A program made the position numbers and the translations under genes. From positions 1 through 38,691 of the forward strand of contig JBBTQM010000025.1 of the NCBI GenBank assembly GCA_038065675.1: a DNA stretch of 38,691 nucleotides. The letters are read 5' to 3'. How positions within the stretch are numbered: the stretch's first letter is position 1; every line of letters begins with the position of its first letter. This DNA is from JAUYLU01 sp038065675. Lineage in GTDB: Bacteria; Patescibacteriota; Minisyncoccia; Phycocordibacterales; VMEP01. Below, piece by piece: positions 6,873-13,879 of this stretch. The notes beneath the pieces were generated by a model. That model ran no database searches. It saw only the letters and a list, made by a program, of their open reading frames with translations, and was not told where the DNA came from.

Positions 6873-7559
6873 TTATTTCGTATTTAAGATACTAGCGCAA
6901 TATAATTTACTTATCCAGACCAACTCTCTTTGTATTGCAACATTACCGCATCGTACTTGGCAAACACCCTTGTAAGAAGGGTAGGTTCTCCCAATTGCCC
7001 GTTTGTCATAAAAAACGTGCATAAACGTAGACAAAGGTAAATTTAATTCTTTTGACCAATAAGCCTTTGTTTTTTCAGCATTTTGGTCCATACGCAAACT
7101 AAGCTGACAGCGAAAATTATTACTCTTAAGCCCGTAGAGTTTACGGAGAGCCTTAATAAAAAAGCGGAGGATAAGAGGGTCGGAACTGCCAAGCCCTGTT
7201 TCCTCTATGCTTTTAAACCCTTCACCCATGTATAAAATTGCAAGCGCAAGCTTCATTACATTGTTTGTTTTTCTAATATGCGATACCAAAATTTTAGCAT
7301 TATGTTTGGCTAAGTTTAACCGCTTTTGTTTTTGTTCATTGTGCCAGATTACAGCTTTTGCTCTGGCTTTTTGCAAAGAAATTATTTTCTTTCTTTTTAT
7401 TTTTGAAAGAGCTTTCGGGGTTAATTCTAAACCGTTTAACCAGTAATCTAGCGTTGACCTTCGAATTCCCAGTTTCTTTTCAATGTAGTTATAGGTTAGC
7501 CCTCTTTTACGTAACCGTATCGCCCGTTGTTTAATAACAACTTTGTCTGATAAATTCAT
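6873..7559 (-). CDS. HTH protein with possible LAGLIDADG-like C-terminal domain
   Basis: 228 residues, basic. Residues about 10-45 form a helix-turn-helix (RAIRLRKRGLTYNYIEKKLG followed by IRRSTLDYWLNG), followed by a lysine-rich helix. The second half carries LAILYMGEGFK near 104-114 and SSDPLILRFFIKALRKLYG, then FRCQLSLRM and YPSYKGVCQVRC. The LYMGEG plus NSDP-like pattern resembles the degenerate LAGLIDADG/WhiA-type fold, but catalytic acids are not certain. Could be a DNA-binding regulator or a domesticated homing endonuclease. It ends 5 nt upstream of the tRNA-Val 5' end, so it may drive tRNA-Val transcription. It is the only nuclease-like candidate in this window for moving the tRNA-linked elements, which is speculation. 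Confidence 0.6.
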   Translation of the reverse strand: MNLSDKVVIKQRAIRLRKRGLTYNYIEKKLGIRRSTLDYWLNGLELTPKALSKIKRKKIISLQKARAKAVIWHNEQKQKRLNLAKHNAKILVSHIRKTNNVMKLALAILYMGEGFKSIEETGLGSSDPLILRFFIKALRKLYGLKSNNFRCQLSLRMDQNAEKTKAYWSKELNLPLSTFMHVFYDKRAIGRTYPSYKGVCQVRCGNVAIQRELVWISKLYCASILNTK

Positions 7560-7620
7560 TTATACATTATATCACCCAGTAGTACTAAAAGCCAAAGAGC
7601 GCAAGAGCGGTTTCAATGCG

Positions 7621-8181
7621 TTACTTTTCAAATTTTCCTATTACCCACTCAAACTCGGTTTGCCAGTCCCTAGTCGGCGGACATGACCAACCGGGGCTTC
7701 CGGGGTAAGTTCCGTTCGACGTTTCCATGCCGCGTACGCCGAGAACATAATAATTTCCGCGGGTGGTGGGACAACCGGAATTTCCGGCGGGGTAGAGATA
7801 GTACGCGTAGCCGCCGCAACCGCCGGTTGCTATCGGGTCGCTTGGGGTCCTTTGCATGAAATTAGCCGCCTCTATCGGCTGCATGAATAAATCGGAGCTT
7901 CCCGGCCCGCCGTTTCGCCCGCCGTCCCATCCTCCGCATATATCATCGCCGTCGGTATTGCTCGGATACTGGCCGTTTTTATCGTAGTAAAACTCGAGAG
8001 CTATTTGAAGCTGCTTCATGTCGGACAGGCGCTGTGCGTCCCTTGCTTTTTTCTTGGCCGTGTTTAAGCTCGCCAGAACAATACTTGAAATGAGGCTAGT
8101 TATGGCTATTACCACAAGAAGCTCTATTAAAGTAAATCCTCCATTTTTTGCCGTGCTATCCTTTTTGAGCTTATTGGGCAT
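7621..8181 (-). CDS. Type IV pilin / pseudopilin-like protein
   Basis: 186 residues. A positively charged leader precedes the prepilin peptidase site G-FTLIELLVVIAI (G at about 15), followed by the long N-terminal membrane helix with the conserved Glu at mature position 5, then KKKARDAQRLSDMKQLQIALEFYYDKNGQYP, typical of GspG/PilE-like pilins in CPR. The globular half is Gly/Cys/Tyr-rich (four or more Cys that could form disulfides). Probably exported and assembled into a type IV pilus. Assembly ATPase and prepilin peptidase are not in this window. Its ATG overlaps the previous stop codon (TAATG), so it is translationally coupled. Confidence 0.92.
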   Translation of the reverse strand: MPNKLKKDSTAKNGGFTLIELLVVIAITSLISSIVLASLNTAKKKARDAQRLSDMKQLQIALEFYYDKNGQYPSNTDGDDICGGWDGGRNGGPGSSDLFMQPIEAANFMQRTPSDPIATGGCGGYAYYLYPAGNSGCPTTRGNYYVLGVRGMETSNGTYPGSPGWSCPPTRDWQTEFEWVIGKFEK

Positions 8182-8477
8182 TATATTACCGCCGGACGGA
8201 TGATTATACTTTGTTCGCTTACGGTGCCGAAAAAAATATAAAGCGAGACGATAATGGCAAGCGCCGAAAAGGAAACAAGGACGTAATTCGCTTGAGTTCC
8301 GGTTTTAACTAGACCACCGGAATACATGACGACCCATTGGACCATTTTTGGCGAATCTTCAATCGGCGAATGAATTTCCGTCTGGCGCGGTTCTTCGAAC
8401 GAGGGGCGCGACCTGGCGCCTCTCAGTGCATCGCTGAAATCGATAGGTTTGTTGTCGCCATTTGGCATTTCTGTCAT
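8181..8477 (-). CDS. Small membrane protein coupled to pilin gene
   Basis: 98 residues: a charged cytoplasmic N-terminus (1-45) with a proline-rich patch, then one or two hydrophobic segments (VVMYSGGLVKTG; YVLVSFSALAIIVSLYIFFG, about 66-85) and a short tail. Not recognised as a known family. The stop overlaps the start of the pilin gene by one base, which suggests co-expression and a possible role in pilus assembly or anchoring. The start ATG at 8477 is chosen; an alternative ATG lies 3 codons inside. Confidence 0.7.
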   Translation of the reverse strand: MTEMPNGDNKPIDFSDALRGARSRPSFEEPRQTEIHSPIEDSPKMVQWVVMYSGGLVKTGTQANYVLVSFSALAIIVSLYIFFGTVSEQSIIIRPAVI

Positions 8478-8596
8478 TATACTCCAGCGCCCGATAACCG
8501 ATAAGATAAACCGTCCGTTGTTTGACCTCGCCTCTCTTAATGATATTATTTAATGGCATAGACAATATTTAATAAAATAACAGCAAAAAATTGATA

Positions 8597-9547
8597 ATGA
8601 GCAAAAAATTGATAAAATCGGGAATTTTGGGGGTTTTACTATTGCCTTTCTTCGCTTTTGGCCAAACGGCGCTCCCAAGCGCAGGGCTTACTCCGGAGAG
8701 CAATCTTTATTTCTTCGACAGGCTGGGGGAGACTATCCGCGAACTTTTGACCTTCAGCAAAGAGGGAAAAGCGCGGCTTGAAATTTCTTTCGCCGCCGAG
8801 CGCATTGCCGAAATAAAAGTCGTTCTTGAAGAAAAAGGAGTGTCCGCGCCCGGTCTTGGGGTTGCGCAGGCGCGCCTAAGCGAGCACCTTACGGCCGCAT
8901 CTTCAATCATCAGCAAGAAAAAGGCGGCGGGGGAAGACGTAAGTTCCCTTTCGGGCGACCTTGATGACGAGCTTGAGGACCAAAAAGATGCCCTGGAAAA
9001 AGTTTTTGAAGATAAAAAGCGCGCTCTTGAAAGGAAAGAGGAAGATTTGACTAAAAAATTAAGCGCCGCCAGAAAAGCAGGGGACACGGTGCAGGTTACC
9101 GCCCTTCTTTCCGAGATTGCCGCAGTTAAGGCGGAGAAAAAGAATTTTGAGGGAGACAAAGAAGAGCAGAAAAAAGAATTTGAAAAAGCCAAAAAGAATA
9201 TAGAAAAAGAGGTAAACAAAAAAGAAAGAGCCGAAAAGGCGATTGCGGAAGCGGAAAAGGAAAAACAGGAGGCGATAAGCGAGGCATCTAAAAAGGGAAT
9301 TGTCCTTGCCGCGGATGCGTTCGCGAAATTTGACAGATTATTGGCGCAAGCGAAAGAGCTTTTCGCAAGGGAAAATTACCAGGGAGCGAAACAGCTGGCG
9401 GAGCAGGCGGAGGATTCAATTGAGGAAGAAGACGAAGATGAGACGGAAGATAATGACGAGGGCGACGCGGAAGACGACGACAAAGATGATGATGGCGAAA
9501 AAGACGATTTGGACAAAGCTCTGGACGAAATTGATAATAGGGATTAA
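8597..9547 (+). CDS. DUF5667-type secreted coiled-coil protein
   Basis: 316 residues from the ATG at 8597; a TTG two codons upstream is an unlikely start. Signal peptide about 1-20 ending near FAFGQT. Then LPSAGLTPESNLYFFDRLGETIRELLTF, the recognisable DUF5667 opening (about 24-50). Then a long, almost uninterrupted heptad-rich coiled coil of Lys/Glu (about 95-235), a helix resembling the domain end (ADAFAKFDRLLAQAKELFAR...GAKQLAEQA), and a very acidic Asp/Glu tail (about 272-308). Exported, probably periplasmic or surface-associated; the acidic tail could bind cations. DUF5667 has no established activity. Monocistronic with a good terminator and divergent from the pilin pair. Confidence 0.85.
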   Translation: MSKKLIKSGILGVLLLPFFAFGQTALPSAGLTPESNLYFFDRLGETIRELLTFSKEGKARLEISFAAERIAEIKVVLEEKGVSAPGLGVAQARLSEHLTAASSIISKKKAAGEDVSSLSGDLDDELEDQKDALEKVFEDKKRALERKEEDLTKKLSAARKAGDTVQVTALLSEIAAVKAEKKNFEGDKEEQKKEFEKAKKNIEKEVNKKERAEKAIAEAEKEKQEAISEASKKGIVLAADAFAKFDRLLAQAKELFARENYQGAKQLAEQAEDSIEEEDEDETEDNDEGDAEDDDKDDDGEKDDLDKALDEIDNRD

Positions 9548-9565
9548 CCGATAATGTAATCTCCC

Positions 9566-9597
9566 AAAAATCACCCGACAAAGCGGGTGATTTTTGA
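9566..9597 (+). terminator. Terminator after DUF5667 gene
   Basis: 12-bp stem AAAAATCACCCG (9566-9577) / CGGGTGATTTTT (9584-9595), loop ACAAAG. Confidence 0.92.
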
Positions 9598-9619
9598 TTT
9601 AACTTTTTGACGGTGTATT

Positions 9620-9808
9620 TTAAAAATAGCTCGAACTGTATTCCCTCGCCGCGCACAGCGCGGCTCGGAATGGGCGGGCGGGCAAAATGAATTAAAAAGC
9701 CGAGAGCATTAACAATTTCAAGTTTTTATTGAGTTAAGTATAACTCAATTCAGTAGATTTTTCAATTAAAAAGAATTGAAAAATCTACTGGCTTTGGCGG
9801 CAAATTCT
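9620..9808. repeat. Left flanking repeat R1 of the 174-aa gene
   Basis: Shares with 10599-10712: a 38-bp perfect block (9620-9657 = 10599-10636), a 16-bp block with one mismatch (9713-9728 = 10641-10656), then a hairpin of unrelated sequence in each copy (here a 9-bp stem 9728-9736/9741-9749), and a 17-bp block CTTTGGCGGCAAATTCT which in the other copy is the 3' end of the HIT gene. R1 additionally holds a 17-bp perfect hairpin, 9751-9767/9774-9790. No gene in this stretch. Confidence 0.75.
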
Positions 9809-9834
9809 CGCTCTTTGAATTTATAAAAACAAAA

Positions 9835-9878
9835 AACCTCGCACTCGACGAAGCACGAGGCTTTCTGTCGGTGCGAGG
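9835..9878 (-). terminator. Terminator region of the 174-aa gene
   Basis: Minus strand: CCTCGTGC...GTGCGAGG followed by TTTTTTG. Alternative pairings exist because CCTCGCAC (9837-9844) can also pair with GTGCGAGG at 9871-9878. Confidence 0.65.
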
Positions 9879-9887
9879 CGTGGCCGT

Positions 9888-10412
9888 TCAGGCCGGTTCG
9901 AGAGATGGGTACAGCCCGGGCTTTTTCAGATCGATCTGCTCGAGCTCCTCGCGTGTGGCAACGACGAGTGCGGCTTGCCGCGAGTAGTTCTTCTTGGAGA
10001 GCCAGAACGTGTAGCGCAACGGCATACCTTCGAGAATGAGCCCCGGGCGAGTGACCTGGGAACGGTCCCAGCCACCGAACATCCCGTCCGAATTGAACGG
10101 GTCGTCGGTACGAGTCGGATCGAAGTCGCCGTAGTGGATGCTGAAGCTCAGCTCACTTCCCATCACATGGAGAATCTGGTCGAGGTGGGTCGTGCCGTTG
10201 CAGCTCTCCATGCTACCGACACCGTGTCCGGCAGCACTGATCTCGTCAGCGGTGTACCCTTCGCGATCTGCCACGAGTGAGAGACAGACTTCTTTCGTCA
10301 GCTCCTCGGACGACTCGATGAGGAATGCCAGCACTCGCTTTGAGAGTTCGGTTCCGTTCTTGGCATTGAAGATCATGTACCTCAACGCCGATATCTGCTT
10401 GGATGTAAACAT
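9888..10412 (-). CDS. Hypothetical protein (174 aa) in repeat-flanked segment
   Basis: Soluble 174-residue protein, not recognised. Helical N-terminal part (SKQISALRYMIFNAKNGTEL), then Gly/Asp-rich loops (MESCNGTTHLDQILHVMGS; DGMFGGWDRSQVTRPG) and a C-terminal WLSKKNYSRQAALVVATREELEQ. No signal peptide. It has a consensus-like promoter with exact 17-nt spacing, a strong SD (GGGAGG, 8 nt before ATG) and its own terminator, and is G+C-richer than its neighbours. The segment is bracketed by direct repeats R1 and R2, suggesting insertion by recombination. Function unknown. Confidence 0.7.
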   Translation of the reverse strand: MFTSKQISALRYMIFNAKNGTELSKRVLAFLIESSEELTKEVCLSLVADREGYTADEISAAGHGVGSMESCNGTTHLDQILHVMGSELSFSIHYGDFDPTRTDDPFNSDGMFGGWDRSQVTRPGLILEGMPLRYTFWLSKKNYSRQAALVVATREELEQIDLKKPGLYPSLEPA

Positions 10413-10470
10413 CTGAAGACCTCCCTTTCAATGTGCTATTTAACCAAGACACCATGTCCCAGTTTCATCG

Positions 10471-10499
10471 AATATCGCACGTCTAACTAAAAAGGTCAA
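10471..10499 (-). promoter_or_regulatory. Promoter of the 174-aa gene
   Basis: Minus strand TTGACC (10499-10494), 17-nt spacer starting TTTTTAGT, GATATT (10476-10471). The -35 box overlaps the foot of the upstream terminator hairpin. Similar TTGACy-TTTTTA starts precede the genes at 23190 and 37915. Confidence 0.7.
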
Positions 10500-10523
10500 G
10501 AAGCGGCATTTAGCCGCTTCTTG
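10497..10523 (-). terminator. Terminator of the PCC-HIT gene pair
   Basis: 11-bp perfect stem CAAGAAGCGGC / GCCGCTTCTTG with a 5-nt loop. On the minus strand it is followed by ACCTTTTTAG. Confidence 0.7.
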
Positions 10524-10598
10524 GAAAAAAAATTGATGAAAAAATTTCTTTTGCCCTTACAAGATATGGTTCGAGCAGACGTTTTTGGCGGAGATATA

Positions 10599-10712
10599 TT
10601 AAAAATAGCTCGAACTGTATTCCCTCGCCGCGCACACTGGCAATTTTAAGTTTTTAGCGGGTAAAGCCCGCTAGCGAAATCATAACTGATTTTGTTCTTT
10701 GGCGGCAAATTC
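10599..10712. repeat. Right flanking repeat R2
   Basis: Partner of R1 (see 9620-9808). Its hairpin at the matching position is AGCGGG/CCCGCT, unlike that of R1, so the fold is kept while the sequence changes. R2 runs into the 3' end of the HIT gene. 10524-10598 contains GTTCGAGC with a matching GCTCGAAC at 10607-10614, a T-arm-like inverted repeat. Confidence 0.75.
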
Positions 10713-11207
10713 TTTCTGAAAATACTTTTTCATTTTTTCCATTGCTTCATCCACTTTTTTCAAATTTTCTGGCGTCTTCATGTGCTCTCGGGCATACTCC
10801 ATAATCGGCCTAACTGATTGGATTTTTCTTCCGAATTTTTCCATAAGCCAATCATGGCGAGGAAACATCCAAATATGAAAGTGGTGCGAGGTGTCTTCCT
10901 CTTGTATTAGATAAATAACTTGAACATTGCACGCGTGTCTCATCGTCTGCCGTAAACGGCACAAAAATTCTATGAAATCAGTTCTCTCGTCTGCCGTAAA
11001 TTCATCTACGCTTTGCAAATGCCGCTTGGAAGCGAGAATAACAAAGCCAGGGATAGGGATTTCATAATCTTGGTGTGCGTCAAAATATTGCGTTGATGCG
11101 ATAGAACCGCCTGGACTTTCTACTTCGCCTTTTTGAATAGCACAACCAAGGCAACCGAGCTGCTTCTTTTTTCCTTTGATATCAATAATTTCTTTTTTCT
11201 CGTCCAT
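10680..11207 (-). CDS. HIT-like nucleotide-binding/hydrolase protein
   Basis: 175 residues from ATG at 11207; the upstream extension in frame overlaps the PCC gene and is not expected to be translated. Cys pair CLGCAI near 18-23 followed by GGSIASTQYFDAHQDYEIPIPGFVILASKRH, then the histidine-triad segment TSHHFHIWMFPRHDW near 118-132. The classical H-x-H-x-H is reduced: the third His is Trp, the H-F-H-x-W-x-x-P-R form seen in some HIT relatives. Probably acts on nucleoside phosphates or dinucleoside polyphosphates in the cytoplasm; the substrate is unknown. The start is 1 nt after the stop of the PCC gene, so the two are coupled. Confidence 0.82.
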   Translation of the reverse strand: MDEKKEIIDIKGKKKQLGCLGCAIQKGEVESPGGSIASTQYFDAHQDYEIPIPGFVILASKRHLQSVDEFTADERTDFIEFLCRLRQTMRHACNVQVIYLIQEEDTSHHFHIWMFPRHDWLMEKFGRKIQSVRPIMEYAREHMKTPENLKKVDEAMEKMKKYFQKEFAAKEQNQL

Positions 11208-11208
11208 A

Positions 11209-11616
11209 TTATTTTTTCGTTTTGATGATAAGTTCTTTATACCCTGTACTTTCGTCAAACTCCCTACCAAATTCCAAATCCTCTATTTCACCAATAGCAA
11301 TTTCGGCGGTTACGCCGACTATGGAACCATCTTTGAGATGGCCGCCAAAAGTTTTTCCGTCTTCGTCCGAAAGGCAAACGTGAATATGGCTATTACCCGT
11401 TTCAACCGTGCCGACAAGCGATACAATTTCAAAACTTCCTTCCCACGTTTTTATTACCCTTGCGTTTGCCATTCGCAAAATTGCTTTCGTGAGATTACCT
11501 ACGCAAGTAAGAATTATGCCCGCGCGAATGTTGTGCTCACGAACATACTTGTCAATTTCCTCTCTAAAATTTTGGCCCGGACGAAGCCGGAAAACGTGCG
11601 TTTTCATAAAATTCAT
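11209..11616 (-). CDS. PCC/DUF296 domain protein
   Basis: 135 residues forming a single plants-and-prokaryotes-conserved (PCC, DUF296) domain. Visible are VFRLRPGQNFREEI at the N-terminus, AGIILTCVGNLTKAILR, the family signature GNSHIHVCLSDEDGKTFGGHLKDG (about 79-102, with two conserved His) and the end motif REFDESTGYKELII. In plants the domain accompanies AT-hooks; bacterial stand-alone forms are trimeric with unknown ligand. Here it precedes and is coupled to a HIT-like gene, hinting at a shared nucleotide-related role (inference). An alternative ATG lies three codons downstream. Confidence 0.9.
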   Translation of the reverse strand: MNFMKTHVFRLRPGQNFREEIDKYVREHNIRAGIILTCVGNLTKAILRMANARVIKTWEGSFEIVSLVGTVETGNSHIHVCLSDEDGKTFGGHLKDGSIVGVTAEIAIGEIEDLEFGREFDESTGYKELIIKTKK

Positions 11617-11647
11617 CTCAACAATTTTTCAATTTCCTATAACTGGC

Positions 11648-11855
11648 GGAGATGGGAGTCTGCCTGCCGCCTGCCTGTGCGTACACGCAGACAGGGCAGG
11701 CAGGGATTCGGTCACGCATAAAATTCTACTGTCTACTGAATTTTTGCGCGACCCCGAGTCGCGCCGCCGCGCTCCGTCTTTCGAATCCTCCATCGCCGAC
11801 CACGACGCTTTTCCAAAATACCCATTCAGGATATTTTGAAAAATCGTAACGGAGA
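11648..11855 (-). repeat. Orphan tRNA-tail element (tRNA-Ser type), interrupted by REP palindrome
   Basis: Minus-strand order: residual tRNA end TCTCC-G, long irregular hairpin with loop TGAAT, GGAGGATTCGAA (inverted T-arm copy), AAGACGGAG, a GC hairpin, CTCGGGG, a long stem at 11710-11753 with the same bulged A as in the tRNA-Gly element, then CCGAATCC...CTCCCATCTCC, the tRNA-Ser 3' end split by a 45-bp GCCTGCC palindrome (11659-11703). No tRNA gene adjoins. 11780-11855 is identical over 76 bp to 13652-13727, so the two copies bracket the metalloprotease gene. 11856-11957 holds only a GGGGCG/CGCCCC hairpin and the gene leader. Confidence 0.8.
11659..11703. repeat. GCCTGCC-type REP-like palindrome, copy 2
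   Basis: Imperfect palindrome with arms CTGCCTGCC.../...GGCAGGCAG and a GCGTACACGC core. It is inserted inside the T-arm copy of the element at 11648-11855. The core is the reverse complement of that in the copy at 19543-19570. Confidence 0.7.
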
Positions 11856-11957
11856 GATTATAACCTTTGCGCGAACTTTTTTCGAGGGGCGATGACCCGC
11901 CCCGCCGCGCGTACCACTTTGATGTCAAAGGAATTTAAATCATGGTAAAATAGCAAG

Positions 11958-13484
11958 ATGAAATACAAAAAAGGTTTTGTTGCTAATCTGCTAATTTTAG
12001 TAGTTTCGGGTATAGTAGTTTTAAGTGCAGGTTTCTCCTTTCTATATTATCAGAGTAAAAAAGATTCTATACGCCAAGGAAAAGCTATTGACGAGTTAAT
12101 TGTAAAATTAAATACTGGACAAAAAATAGAAGAAAATCAGATCAATAAGACCAACGAGAACTTGGGTCGTACCCCAGTTTCACCAACAAAAATAATACCC
12201 ACCAATTCAGTTTCAAACTCACAGCAAGGAAAAGTTATTGACAAACCAGTTACAAATCAACCTGTACCAACACCGGTAAAGACTACAAATTTACAAAATC
12301 AGTCAATCACATTTCAGCTACAGAGTGAGTTTTTAAAGAATGAGCCCATAGCTCAACAAATAGCGTCAGGGCAATTGAAGCAATATGATATAAGAAAATA
12401 TAATTTCGTATTTCTATCCATAAATAATGCGAATAATGACGATTTCGCTTATCGTTTTATTAATGCAATAAAAATGACAGGACAAGTCGTAGGCTCGGTC
12501 TCGAGTCACATAAGTGGTCAGTATGTTTCAGAGGATCTGCTCAACAGGTTTCAGTTGTTTTGGGGTTTTTCTGCTTCTCCCTATATAGAGGCTCTTGTCC
12601 TAAAAAAAGTTGATTCTATTCTTGCATCTAGGGAAGCTGAAGAAAAAAATGTTGCTATAAGTTTCCCGCTCTATAAATACTTTATCGAGGCACCAAAAAA
12701 CCAAGAAAGTAAGACGCACATTGCTTATTTACTAGCGCAAACCTTCAGGGAACTTCCTAGTAGTCTAGTTGTATGGAGCGAACAAAATTTTAAGAACTAT
12801 CTCTCACGACAAAGGACAACTGCTTTTTTAGACGATGGTTATGCTAATAATTATAAATTTTGTGAAATTTTTATATATGAAACCATAGGAGATATGTGCA
12901 CAGTGACAACAGCTTCCGAGAAGGTTGTTGATGATTTTATGACAGCAGATGTTAATCTTCATGAGTATGCACATTATCTTGATAGAAATTTACATTCTAG
13001 AAATCCAAACACCTCTCAGGGATTAATTGATACGACCGAATTTTATAGTATCAGTTACGACATCAATCAGAGAGATTTAAGACCAGGAATATGGCCATCG
13101 TATAAATTAAGAAATCCAAATAACAAGAGAAATGAGTTTGTAAGCATATATGCGATGGGGTGGGGTACCGATGACTATGGATACAAAAGCTCGGGTGAGG
13201 ATTTTGCTGAATCATTTGGAATGTACGTAACCCAAGGAAAAGCGTTTAGGGCGTTAACGATAAATAATTCAGTCCTAAAACAAAAATACGACTGGTTAAA
13301 ACAAAATGTTTTTGGTAACGTGGAATATCAGAGTGGTGCCTCAGACGCAATCGAACATACCAAAAATTCTTTTGATGCAATAACAGTTGCAACGGGGGTA
13401 TTTAATGTAAATGGTATTACAGAATCATATCCTAATTTTGTATGGAACTATCAATTTCTGAATGGCTCAATGGTTACAAAATAA
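11958..13484 (+). CDS. Membrane-anchored putative zinc metalloprotease
   Basis: 508 residues. N-terminal membrane anchor (about 10-30: LLILVVSGIVVLSAGFSFLYY) with inside-positive KYKK, a Thr/Pro/Gln/Asn-rich linker (about 60-115), then an extracytoplasmic domain. Zincin signature H335-E-Y-A-H339 followed by Y-L-D; the probable third ligand and helper lie in E414-D-F-A-E418-S-F, an arrangement known in gluzincin-like peptidases. Predicted to cut proteins outside the cell; the substrate is unknown. Clearly A+T-richer with A/T-ending codons than all neighbours, and bracketed by 76-bp perfect repeats, both signs of acquisition. A TAAAAT -10-like box lies at 11945-11950. Confidence 0.75.
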   Translation: MKYKKGFVANLLILVVSGIVVLSAGFSFLYYQSKKDSIRQGKAIDELIVKLNTGQKIEENQINKTNENLGRTPVSPTKIIPTNSVSNSQQGKVIDKPVTNQPVPTPVKTTNLQNQSITFQLQSEFLKNEPIAQQIASGQLKQYDIRKYNFVFLSINNANNDDFAYRFINAIKMTGQVVGSVSSHISGQYVSEDLLNRFQLFWGFSASPYIEALVLKKVDSILASREAEEKNVAISFPLYKYFIEAPKNQESKTHIAYLLAQTFRELPSSLVVWSEQNFKNYLSRQRTTAFLDDGYANNYKFCEIFIYETIGDMCTVTTASEKVVDDFMTADVNLHEYAHYLDRNLHSRNPNTSQGLIDTTEFYSISYDINQRDLRPGIWPSYKLRNPNNKRNEFVSIYAMGWGTDDYGYKSSGEDFAESFGMYVTQGKAFRALTINNSVLKQKYDWLKQNVFGNVEYQSGASDAIEHTKNSFDAITVATGVFNVNGITESYPNFVWNYQFLNGSMVTK

Positions 13485-13589
13485 ATTATCTTAATTTATT
13501 CTAGAATAACTGCATATACCCCATAAGACGGTCAGATTATGTACCGTATAATTATTTATTTTTAATGCGCTAGCGCCAGACAATAAACT

Positions 13590-13727
13590 TTGCGCGCGTC
13601 CCCTGAAAAAAATTCTAAAAAGGAAAGGGAAATTTCTGCTCGGCTCCGCCCTTCGAATCCTCCATCGCCGACCACGACGCTTTTCCAAAATACCCATTCA
13701 GGATATTTTGAAAAATCGTAACGGAGA
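13590..13727 (-). repeat. Truncated second tRNA-Ser tail unit
   Basis: Minus strand from the tRNA-mimic at 13741-13723: an irregular hairpin (GTTACGA...) with stem AAAATATCC/GGGTATTTT around loop TGAAT; the same stem contains a U-G wobble only in this sense. Then GGAGGATTCGAA and GGGCGGAG, after which the match to the other elements ends. 13652-13727 is the 76-bp block identical to 11780-11855; with two mismatches the match extends to 13643/11771. 13485-13589 holds no gene, only a GCGCTAGCGC palindrome. Confidence 0.8.
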
Positions 13728-13879
13728 TGGGAGGATTCGAAGCTTACAGCTTCAGTACAGGTTTTTGATATTTTGCTTCGCAATGCTCGCAAAATATCTA
13801 AAGAACCTTTTCGAATCCTCCCCATTCGCGTAATGATAAATTGCGCAGAAGCCATTCAGGCTTCCTTTCAAATCATTAC
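13723..13879 (-). repeat. tRNA-Ser tail element, first unit
   Basis: Starts at the tRNA-Ser discriminator. Stem GTAATGAT/ATCATTAC with an inner stem GAAGCC/GGCTTC around loop TGAAT; then GGGGAGGATTCGAA, an inverted copy of the T-arm; a core hairpin GATATTTTGC/GCAAAATATC inside GGTT/AACC; GAAGCT/AGCTTC; and finally TTCGAATCCTCCCATCTCC, a copy of the tRNA-Ser 3' end (13741-13723). Repeat period 157 bp, against 154 bp at tRNA-Gly. The 13-bp inverted repeat 13729-13741/13810-13822 encloses the core. Confidence 0.82.

Noticed and set aside
8707..9219. 170-codon minus strand ORF opposite the DUF5667 gene
   Set aside because: Ser/Phe-rich mirror of the Lys/Glu coiled coil; no promoter or RBS.
10561..10620. 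Remnant tRNA (GTTCGAGC...GCTCGAAC T-arm-like inverted repeat)
   Set aside because: No acceptor or anticodon arm could be built; it may be related to the tail elements, but the evidence is too thin to call.
11208..11270. N-terminal extension of the HIT-like protein
   Set aside because: It overlaps the end of the PCC gene; ATG 11207 sits 1 nt after that stop, as expected for coupling.
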